A stretch of DNA of 64,000 bases from Callorhinus ursinus (lineage: Eukaryota; Chordata; Mammalia; Carnivora; Otariidae): positions 6,176,816 to 6,240,815 of the forward strand of contig NW_020313168.1 of NCBI RefSeq assembly GCF_003265705.1, in the 5' to 3' direction. Positions 55,546-64,000 of the stretch are shown in pieces (the stretch's first letter is position 1; each line of letters opens with the position of its first letter). The notes under the pieces are model-generated. The model did no database searches, was not told the origin of the DNA, and was given only the letters and a program-made list of their open reading frames with translations. The translations under genes were made by a program, and so were the position numbers.

Positions 55546-57906
55546 TGTGCACTGATTTTATATCCTGCCACTTTACTAAATTCCTGTACGAGTTCTAGCA
55601 GTTTTGAGGTGGAGTCTTTTGGGTTTTCTACATAAAGTATCATATCATTTGCAAAGAGTGAGAGTTTGACTTCTCTGTCGATTTGGATGCCTTTTCTTTT
55701 TTTGTTGTTTGATTGCTGAGGCTAGGACTTCTAGTACTATGTTGAACAGCAGTGGTGAGAGTGGACATCCCTGCCGTGTTCCTGACCTTAGTGAGAAAGC
55801 TCTCAGTTTTTCCCCATTGAGAATGATGTTTGCTGTGGGTTTTTCATAGATGGCTTTTATGATATTGAGGTATGTGCCCTCTATCCCTATACTCTGAAGA
55901 GTTTTAATCAAGAAAGGATGCTGTACTTTGTCAAATGCTTTTTCTGCATCTATTGAGAGGATCATATGGTTCTTGTCCTTTCTTTTATTAATGTAGTGTA
56001 TCACATTGATTGATTTGTGGATGTTGAACCAACCTTGCAGCCCAGGAATAAATCCCACTTGGCTGTGGTGAATAATCCTTTTAATGTACTGTTGGATCCT
56101 ATTGGCTAGTATCTTGGTGAGAATTTTTGCATCCATGTCATCAGGGATATTGGTCTGTAATTCTCCTTTATGGTGGGGTCTTTGTCTGGTTTTGGGATCA
56201 AGGTAATGCTGGCCTCTTAAAATGAGTTTGGAAGTTTTCCTTCCATTTCTAGGTTTTGGAACAGTTTCAGAAGAATAGGTATTCATTCTTCTTTAAATGT
56301 TTGGTAGAATTCCCCTGGGAAGCCATCTGGCCCTGGGTTCTTGTTTGTTGGGAGATTTTTGATGACTGCTTCAATTTCTTTGCTGGTTATGGGTCTGTTC
56401 AGGTTTTCTATTTCTTCCTGGTTCAATTTTGGTAGTTTATACATCTCTAGGAATGCATCCATTTCTTCCAGATTGTCTAATTTGTTGGCATATAGTTGCT
56501 CATAATATGTTCTTATAATTGTTTGTATTTCTTTGGTGTTGGTTGTGATCTCTCCTCTTTCATTCATGATTTTATTTATTTGGATCCTTTCTCTTTTCTT
56601 TTTGATAAGTCTGGCCAAGTGTTTATCAATCTTATTAATTCTTTCAAAGAACCAGCTCCTAGTTTTGTTGATCTGTTCTACTGTTCTTTTGGTTTCTATT
56701 TCATTGATTTCTGCTCTGATCTTTATTATTTCTCATCTCCTGCTGGGTTTAGGCTTTATTTGCTGTTCTTTCTCCAGCTCCTTTAGGCGTAGGATTAGGT
56801 GGTGTATTTGAGATCTTTCTTATTTCTTGAGAAAGGCTTGTTTGCTCTATACTTCCCTCTTAGGACCACCTTTGCTGCATCCCAAAGATTTTGAACAGTT
56901 GTGTTTTCATTTTCATTTGTTTCCGTGATTTTTAAAATTCTTCTTTAATTTCCTGGTTGACGCATTCATTTTTTAATAGGATGCTCTTTAGCCTCCATGT
57001 ATTTGAGTTCTTTCCAACTCTCCTCTTGTGATTGAGTTCAAATTTCAAAGCATTGTGATCTGAAAAAATGCAGGGAATGATCCCAATCTTTTGGTACTGG
57101 TTGAGACCTGATTGGTGACCCAGTATGTGATCTATTCTGGAGAATGTTCCATGTGCCCTAGAGAAGAATGTGTGTTCTGTTGCTTTGGGATGGAATGTTC
57201 TGAATATATCTGTGAAGTCCATCTGGTCCAATGTGTCATTTAAAGCCCTTATTTCCTTGCTGATCTTTTGCTTAGATGATCTGTCCATTTCAGTGAGGAG
57301 GGTGTTGAAGTCCCCTACTGTTATTGTATTATTGTCGATGTGTTCCTTTGATTTTTGTTATTAGTTGGTTTATATAATTGGCTGCTGCCATGTTAGGAGC
57401 ATAGATATTTACAATTGTTAGATCTTCTTGTTGGATAGACCCTTTAAGTACGCTATAGTGTCCTTCTTCATCTCGTAGTACAGTCTGGTTTAAAATCTAA
57501 TTTGTCTAATATAAGGATTGCCACTCCAGCTTTCTTTTGATGTCCATTAGCATGATAAATGGTTTTCCATCCCCTCACTTTCAATCTATAATGAGTCTCT
57601 TGCAGGCAACATATCAATGGGTCTTGCTTTTTTATCCAATCTGATACCTTGTGTCTTTTGATTGGGGCATTTAGCCCATTTACATTCAGGGTAACTATTG
57701 AAAGATAGTAATTTAGTGCCATTGTATTGTCTATACGGTGACTGTTACTGTATATTGTCTCTGTTCCATTCTGCTCTATGTTACTTTTGGGCTCTCTCTT
57801 TGCTTAGAGGACCCCTTTCAATATTTCTTATAGGGCTGGTTTGATGATCACAAATTCTCTTAGTTTCTGTTTGTCCTGGAAACTTTTTATCACTCCTTCT
57901 ATTTTC

Positions 57907-58117
57907 TTTTCTTTTCTTTTTTTAAAAATTTTATTTATTTTTGAGAGAGAGAGAATGAGAGGGGTGAGGGTCAGAGGGAGAAGCAGACTCCCTGCTAAGC
58001 AGGGAGCCCGATGTGGGACTCGATCCCGGGACTCCAGGATCACGACCTGAGCTGAAGGCAGTTGCTTAACCAACTGAGCCACCCAGGTACCTTTTTTAAA
58101 ATTTTATTTATTTTTGA
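57907..58117 (-). mobile_element. CAN SINE in L1 5' part
   Basis: Minus copy between actccttctattttc (about 57892) and 58118; an extra T-rich piece follows its head. Confidence 0.9.
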
Positions 58118-58189
58118 CTCCTTCTATTTTCAATGACAACCTAGCTGGATAAAATATTCTTGGCTGTATATTTTTCTCATTTAGTACCC

Positions 58190-58393
58190 TTTTTAAAAAT
58201 AATATTTTATTTATTTTTTTATTTGAGAGAGAGAGAGAGCATGAACAGAGGAAGGAGTAGAGGGAGAGGGAGAAGTAGACTCCCTGCTGAGCAGGGAGCA
58301 GGGAGCCCAATGTGGGACTCGATCCTAGGACTACAGGATCATGACCTGAGCCAAAGGCAGGCACTTAACTGACTGAGCCACTCAGGTGCCCCT
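58190..58393 (-). mobile_element. CAN SINE at the L1 5' edge
   Basis: Minus copy between tagtaccctttttaaa and tggagccctttcttaaa. Confidence 0.88.
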
Positions 58394-58813
58394 TGGAGCC
58401 CTTTCTTAAATTTTGTGCCTGAGGTGAATGCCTCACTTGCTTCACCCTAGTCCTGGCCCTGCCCCAAATGCATGTTTCCCAGCTGCCTGGTTTGAGAAGC
58501 ACTGGGAGTCATAGAATCTTTAACAAATATGAACGGTGTCCCTGTCCATGCCATTTTACAGATCAGGAAACAGAGGCTGAGAGAGGTATGTGTTTCTCCC
58601 CTCACACACCTGCTGGAGGATCCTCAGCCTCAAAGAATCTTCACGCTAAAGGGGAGGTTGAAAGTGGAAGCAAATGGAGGAATAAGAAGGTCCTTTGCTC
58701 CCACCTGGATGCAGGGCATGTGCAGACTTAACTTAGGAAAAGGATGGCAAAGGGAGGAGAAGGAAGTCTTTTTTTTGCATTTTGAAAGTATACAGTATTG
58801 TTGTAAGTTTTCT

Positions 58814-59007
58814 TTTTTTTTAAATATTTTATTTATTTGACAGAGAAAGACACAGCGAGAGAGGAAACACAAGCAGGGGGAGTAGGAGAGGGAGAAGCAG
58901 GCTTCCTGCTGAGCAAGGAGCCCAATGTGGGGCTCGATCCTAGGACCCCGGGATCATGACCTGAGCCGAAGGCAGACGCTTCACCGACTGAGCCACCCAG
59001 GCACCCC
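58814..59007 (-). mobile_element. CAN SINE
   Basis: Minus copy with ttgtaagttttct duplicated. Confidence 0.92.
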
Positions 59008-59044
59008 GTTGTAAGTTTTCTGTAGCGAACACAGAATAAGATAG

Positions 59045-59290
59045 GCGGTGTAGCATAATAGCTAAAAAAGAGACAGTCTAGATTTGAATCCTGGCTCCTC
59101 AATTATACACCTTCATGACCTTGGACAAGTCACTTAACCTCTTCTCAGTTTCCTTATCCATACCATGGGGATAATTTATACCTATTTATAAGGTTTTATG
59201 AGGATTATGTGAGTTCATATTTGCCATGAACATTTCATTTGCTGTGAACAGTGGCTGACATGGTAGATGCCATGTGTTGTTAAATAAAAG
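59045..59290 (+). mobile_element. MIR SINE
   Basis: Classic MIR order: ttgaatcctggctcctcaat, gaccttggacaagtcactta acc, cagtttccttatcc, ggggataatt. Confidence 0.75.
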
Positions 59291-59384
59291 CAACATTACT
59301 TTTATAGAAAATGCAAAAAAAGATTAATTTTAAAATTACCCAAGTAATACAGGAACATAATTTTTTTTGTAAAGGACACACGGA

Positions 59385-59573
59385 CTTTTTTTTTAAGATT
59401 TTATTTGAAAGAGAGACACAGCGAGAGAGGAAACACAAGCAGAGGGAGTGGGAGAGGGAGAAGCAGGCTTCCCACCGAGCAGGGAGCCCGATGTGGGGCT
59501 GGATCCCAGGACTCTGGGATCATGACCTGAGCCCAAGGCAAACGCTTAACTACTGAGCCACCCAAGTGCCCCT
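59385..59573 (-). mobile_element. CAN SINE
   Basis: Minus copy ending gagccacccaagtgcccc. Confidence 0.9.
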
Positions 59574-59789
59574 TTTTATTTTTTTTTAAAGATTTTATTT
59601 ATTTATTTGACAGAGAGAGACACAGCGAAAGAGGGAACACAAGCAGGGAGAGTGGGAGAGGGAGAAGCAGGCTTCCCCCTGAGCGGGGAGCCTGATGTGG
59701 GGCTCGATCCCATGACCCCGGGGCCACGACCCGAGACACAGGGCTCGGGCTAGATGTTAGATGCCTAACGACTGAGCCACCCAGGCGCT
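59574..59789 (-). mobile_element. CAN SINE, tandem with previous
   Basis: Minus copy ending gagccacccaggcgc. cacacggac before the pair and cacatggac after it suggest one shared site. Confidence 0.9.
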
Positions 59790-61479
59790 ACCACATGGAC
59801 ATTTTAAAGTGAAATAATCCTTGGTGACAGACTAGTTTACAGCCTATTCAGATTCACAATAAAAAAATATTTGAGTGCTAAGGCAGGAGCAGGAAGGCAT
59901 GAGAAGTGTGTGGGTGGCGTTCTAGGGACAGTTCCTTCCCTGGTGTCTCTGCAGTGGGGGAAAGGGAAAGGGTAGGGTTCATAGACATGGATTACCCAAG
60001 AGCACTGGCTGATCTTGCGCCGGGGAGGACCCCTCTAGCATATTTCTGCCATGAGGCACATGCTGAGCCATGAGCAGAAAATGCTGACATTTTGGTTTGC
60101 TGGCTAGCCTCCCTGATGTGCAGGCCTGCTTGCCATTTGGTTTTGTGAAATAAAAAGCATTTGAGGACCCCCAGGACTATCATTGTGAATTCCTAGTGGC
60201 CTAGGAACTGCAAAGGAAGAGCTGTTCAGGAAAGCAAATACCCCTATTAGTTCGGATGTGGATTTCACACCAACAAGTGCCCGAAGGTGTCAGGATGGTT
60301 CCCAGCATCACACAGCACCCCATGAAGAGCTGGCAAGGGTAGCTGCCTCCTTGCAAGGAGATGGGGAAAGACTTGGAGATCTATTCGGCTAGTCAGAGCA
60401 GGCCCCTACTGCCTCCTTGTACCCCACCCTCGCCTCCTCAGCACTTCTTGACCTCATCCCAGGAAGAATGAAGATTGCAGGGGTTGGGGGTGGGGAGCCA
60501 AGATGTAGGCATTTGGGTGTGAAAGACCTCTCCTGAACACTGGGAAAAGTTTACATTTCATTCCTACCTATCAGCGTGGGGAACCGCTCATGGGGAACAA
60601 GAGTGAAGACTCCAGAAAGGAAGGTCAGCAAGAAATCACAGCCACAGTTTGCTCGAGGGTGCCCCACCCTCAGAGACCTTGAGAGTACCCCCTACACCTG
60701 ATTCCGGTCTGGCCCCGTCCTGGCCCTAAAATGACGTCTTCCTGATGGGAAACTAGGGTCACTAATTTCTCTTCCAACAGGCCAGGCGGGGATGGAATTC
60801 AGGCACACCCGTGGGGCCGGGCGCTGTTTGGCCTGGTTCTGGGCCGCACTGCCCGAGGGCTTTTCTCCTAGGACCTGTAGCTTTTCCTCTTCAGAGTCGA
60901 TCATTAACCTGAGAGCTTCCGCAAGAGAGGCCGTTAGAACAAAAGGCTGGTTGAGGCTGGAAATGCTGAGGTGGCTTCCCCAGAGGGCCTGAGTCCCCCA
61001 GGCACGCTCCTGCGGTGGCGAGGCAGGAACCTGGCCGGGATCCAGCCTCGCAGGCCACTTCCGCACACGCTGACCGGGCAGGTGGGATGGCAGAGGCCTG
61101 GATGGGGAAGCAGCCCCTTTGCTTTTGGGCAATGCGACATGTTAGGAGAGTGGAGGGGAGTGGGCCGATGGCTGGGGCAAACAGCTTCCAGCCACACAGA
61201 AGTGGGTGGAGAGTGGACAGCTTCAGTTTCACATCTGCTCCAGAGGTTGAAACAGCAGGTGTATGAGAGGCTTTGCTCTGTCAGTAAGCCCTCAACCTTT
61301 CTTTGGGCCTGAGATCAGCCTGGGTTCCTCGCCTTAACCTCCCAGCCCCAATTAAGCAACTGGGACAGAACCCCCCAAACCATCTGTTAGGTGCCACTCT
61401 CAGCCGGGTCACCTGCAGGGGAGGAGCGGAGAGAAGCCATCTGCTCCAAGCCCCGCCCATTCAGGCCACAGGGCCTTCG
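59790..61479. other. SLC16A5-TRIM80 intergenic, unique
   Basis: No known gene recognised. A 146-codon minus ORF (60692-61132) is noted under findings. Confidence 0.5.
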
Positions 61480-62440
61480 GGAACACTTCCCTGGGCCCCC
61501 GGTGCCGGGACCAGCCTGGAGAACCAAAGCCAGGGGCCTCTATGGGGCTTAGGAGGGTGGTCGCCACGGTGGGGGACCCTGTGCACCCGGGTCAGGAATC
61601 TGCCCTCCGGAGGCCACCGCACTGCCCCCAGTCCTGGGGGAACTCCAGCCTGCCTCAGAGCCCTTCTCCTGGGGCTGCGGGAACGGAGGGGGTCTGCCTG
61701 TTTCCTGGGATTCCCGGGACGTCCGGGGCCGCGGGTCGGGAGGCCGGTGGGCCGCCCACCCCATCCCTCCAACCCGGGGCGGGGACCCCCGGCGGCACCC
61801 GCCCCCGGCGCCCCTCCCCGCGAGTCCAGCCAGCGCTGGAGTCCAGCTTTATTGACCGCTGCCTACGCCTCCGCCTCCGCCTCCGCTTCCGCCTCCGCGT
61901 GCTGCTTGAGCGTGACTGAGGAGCCGCTGCTGACCATGACCGCGGGGTAGAGCGGCTCCAGGAAGCGGACGAGGAAGCGGTAGAGCAGGCTCACGCCGCC
62001 CGCCACGCAGTAGAAGGAGAGGCAGCCGGCACCGCAGTCGAGCGCCACGCCGAGCGTGCGGTGGTAACCGCCGTGCAGCACCGTCTGCGTGTTGTTGTGC
62101 CACACGGAGAGCTTGAGCGAGTCCCACTCCAGGCACCACGAGTAGGGGTTGCGGCCCAGCAGGTAGACGACGTCGCGGCGCGGGCGGCCGCCGGGCGGGC
62201 GGCTGCGGCGGTAGGTGAGGCCCAAGCACACCCACGAGTTGGACACGTCGGCCTCCCAGTAGTGGCGGCCCTCGGACAGGCCGCGGGAGCACAGCACCTG
62301 CGACCACTGCTTGCAGCCGGGGAAGGAGCCGCCCGTGGCGAAGGGCTCCAGCAGGATGCTCAGGTTCAGCACCGAGTGGGTCTTTTTGAACAGGAACAGC
62401 TCCTCGCTGGCCGTGGTGGGGTCAAAGTTCAGGTTGCAGT
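61480..62440. promoter_or_regulatory. CpG-rich block over the SPRY exon
   Basis: Very GC/CpG-rich sequence from 3' flank through the terminal TRIM exon. It probably reflects exon base composition, though intragenic promoter activity cannot be excluded. Confidence 0.35.
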
Positions 62441-63509
62441 AACCTGGCGGGAGGGGACGGGAAAGGGAGCCAGGGTGAGCGCCCCCGGGGCTGAGGACAG
62501 GAGACTGAATGGGATTGAGGGAAGTCGAGGGCTCCTGGAGGAGGTGACTCAGGAATTCACCAGAGAGACCCACTATATCTCAGAGAAGTCACTGAGATGT
62601 GCCTCCCAGCCCTGCCCAGGAGAGGGGCTGCAGAAGCATCAAAGGAAAAGGGAGATTGTCTGAGGAAGAAATGGACAGTGTCATCCAAGCTGGCTTGGCT
62701 AAAGCCCGGGTGTGTGTGTGGGGGGGGTGTGGGGATACTGGCAGGGACCGAACTGAGGGCAGAAGTTGTGCCCCACCAGAGCCAGGGAGGATGGCAGAAC
62801 CAGCAGCTGGGCGGTAGGCAGGTCCTTGCCCCACCCATGGGGTAGGACAGGGTAGTCCTCCCTTCCCTATTAGGGCCTTGGAGTCACAGGCTGAGTCCTT
62901 CTGAGATCTTCAGTTGTAAGTGGGAGGTCAGAGAGCTGGCATCTCTCTGGAGCCCTGGTCTGAATGCAGGTGGGGCTGGGGAAGACAAGGCCCCCCCGTG
63001 GGGCGGGGGGGCTGCTCCTTTCTTTCCCACCCCTTGTTCTGGACCCCAGCACTGAGGACTCACACTTGAGAAGTGTTTTTCTGTCCACAGCCGGGGGCAG
63101 CACCTCATAGGAGTTCATTTTAATGCCTAGGGGAAATGGAGGGGCTTTGCTGAGGACACTCTTACAGCCCAGCGTCTTCCGGAGAGAGGCCTGGGCTTCC
63201 AGGAGGCTGCGTCACCTGGGGGAAGATGCACAGGGGCAGGCAGGGCTCTCTGCAAGTGCCTGGAACCCCGAACACTGCCCTGTAGGGCAGTCCCACCCCC
63301 CGAATGCAGGTGAGTCTCCAGTGGCCCTGGGCTTCCTGGTACTGACCCTTCAGGAGGAGCTGATTGATGAAGCTGAGACCCACATCCATCAGCTGGCTGC
63401 GGAGCTCCGCCAGGGTCTCTGGCAACTGGAGGAAGGGCTGCTTCTCCTCACAGTTGGTTCCCATCAGGGGTTCCACGTAGGCAGGGAAGTGCTTCAGCCT
63501 GGGGAACTC
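61863..63509 (-). CDS. TRIM80: TRIM80-like PRY-SPRY protein, last three exons (partial)
   Basis: Minus-strand exons 63509-63347, 63126-63064 and 62443-61863 join through GT-AG introns into 268 C-terminal residues ending at TAG 61865-61863. The first exon is a linker (EFPRLKHFPAYVEPLMGTNC ...). The second is 21 residues (GIKMNSYEVLPPAVDRKTLLK, then C). The third is a full B30.2/PRY-SPRY domain: NFDPTTASEELFLFKKT (PRY LDP box), HYWEADVSNSWVCLGLTYRR (WEV box), LDCGAGCLSFYCV (LDYE-type box) and LEPLYPAVMVSSGSSVTL. It ends in an Ala-Glu repeat. RING, B-box and coiled coil would lie beyond 64000. TRIM proteins are usually ubiquitin ligases in which SPRY binds the target. The TRIM80 name rests on position beside SLC16A5 and on family type; another TRIM of the TRIM47/65/25 group is possible. 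Human has only a pseudogene here, whereas these exons look intact. Confidence 0.72.
61864..61899 (-). repeat. coding GGAGGC-type hexanucleotide repeat
   Basis: Six-base repeat (GCGGAG-type on the minus strand) encoding (Ala-Glu)4-Ala at the extreme C-terminus of the TRIM protein. Confidence 0.9.
62444..63063 (-). other. TRIM80 intron, unique
   Basis: Intron between the 21-residue exon and the SPRY exon. G-rich runs near 62719 and 63001; no repeat seen. Confidence 0.6.
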
Positions 63510-63797
63510 CTGAAGGCAGGGAGCAGCCGGCGGTAACACCTGTGAGCCAGGGCCCAGGCGGATGCCAGGAGGTCCCGCTTATGCTAGGGGCTCAGGGGTC
63601 CCCAGAATCACGGGGCAGGTGGAGAAATGGCTCATTTTCAAACCTGGACATCTCTCCCCCTTCCTGCTGGTTGTGAGGTCTTAGATGAGGGCTTTGCCAA
63701 AAGCGTGGCCGCTGTGGCCTAGTGCATTAAGCAAAGTGTATGAGAAAACAATGGGAAGAGGATTTTTGAGCTTTTAATCACTTAGTGAAAAACCTTG
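63510..63797 (-). other. TRIM80 upstream intron (partial)
   Basis: No further exon visible before the SINE at the window edge. Confidence 0.5.
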
Positions 63798-64000
63798 GGG
63801 CGCCTGGGTGGCTCAGTCGTTAAGCGTCTGCCTTCGGCTCAGGTCTTGATCCCAGGGTCCTGGGATCGAGCCCCACATCGGGCTCCCTGCTCGGTGGGAA
63901 GCCTGCTTCTCCCTCTCCCACTCCCCCTGCTTGTGTTCCCTCTCTCGCTGTGTCTCTGTCTGTCAAATAAATAAATAAAATCTTAAAAAAAAAAAAAAAA
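63798..64000 (+). mobile_element. CAN SINE at window edge
   Basis: Full + copy with A16 tail reaching the end of the window. Confidence 0.92.

Larger units (their letters stand above)
53219..58180 (-). mobile_element. 5'-truncated carnivore L1 with broken ORF2
   Basis: Minus-strand L1. Poly(A) (read as T9 near 53225) and the 3' UTR lie at the left. ORF2 runs from ATG at 57722 down to about 53580. The endonuclease start (SIVTLNVNGLNAPIKRHKV, LQETH) is readable, then the reverse transcriptase ([20 protein letters not shown]) and the C-terminal part ([20 protein letters not shown]). Frame breaks and stops occur throughout, four SINEs are inserted, and the catalytic FADD reads FAND (Asn codon 55647-55649). 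It is inactive. ORF1 is absent and the 5' end is near 58180. Confidence 0.92.

Noticed and set aside
53219..58180. Functional L1
   Set aside because: Truncated 5' end, no ORF1, many stops, SINE insertions and an altered catalytic motif.
39700..61800. KCTD2 or ATP5PD, neighbours of SLC16A5 in human
   Set aside because: No exon resembling either was found; they probably lie beyond the right edge after TRIM80.

Overview
The window is mammalian nuclear DNA, most likely from a non-canid, arctoid-type carnivore (bear, seal or mustelid-like). The main evidence is about fifty copies of the carnivore tRNA-derived SINE (CAN/SINEC; head ggcgcctgggtggctcag, tail aaataaataaaatctt), mostly of the CCCTGCTCAGCGGG subtype. 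The canid-type and felid-type heads are not seen. A carnivore L1, older L1, L2 and MIR fragments and spliced genes complete the picture. Species cannot be fixed from the sequence alone. A run of exactly 100 N at 51871-51970 shows this is a draft scaffold.

The gene order matches human 17q25.1, read in the opposite direction. From left to right: the last intron and last coding exon of JPT1 (+), NT5C complete in five exons (+), ARMC7 complete in three exons (-, with a 15.7 kb second intron), SLC16A5 complete in four coding exons (-), and the last three exons of a PRY-SPRY TRIM gene, probably TRIM80 (-), whose RING/B-box part lies beyond the right edge. NT5C and ARMC7 converge tail to tail. GC/CpG-rich promoter islands lie at NT5C (about 5.4-6.0 kb), ARMC7 (about 26.0-26.4 kb) and upstream of SLC16A5 (about 43.0-43.5 kb).

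Layout: 0-3.5 kb JPT1 end; 3.5-5.3 kb intergenic; 5.3-7.7 kb NT5C with a minisatellite in intron 1; 7.7-26.4 kb ARMC7, mostly intron full of SINE/L1/L2/MIR; 26.4-28.3 kb intergenic; 28.3-43.5 kb SLC16A5 with its 5' region; 43.5-61.8 kb repeat-rich intergenic DNA holding a 5 kb inactive L1 (53.2-58.2 kb), L2 copies and the assembly gap; 61.8-64 kb TRIM80 end.

The genes are unrelated housekeeping or transport functions held together by old synteny: microtubule-associated protein, deoxynucleotidase, minor-spliceosome ARM protein, monocarboxylate transporter family member and TRIM protein. No operon-like system, CRISPR, toxin or novel multi-gene system is present. Points worth a second look are the apparently intact TRIM80 end (a pseudogene in human), a near-perfect octamer inverted repeat by the SLC16A5 island, a SINE-bounded foreign segment inside an old hAT element, recurrent SINE insertion into the same site, and the NT5C minisatellite.
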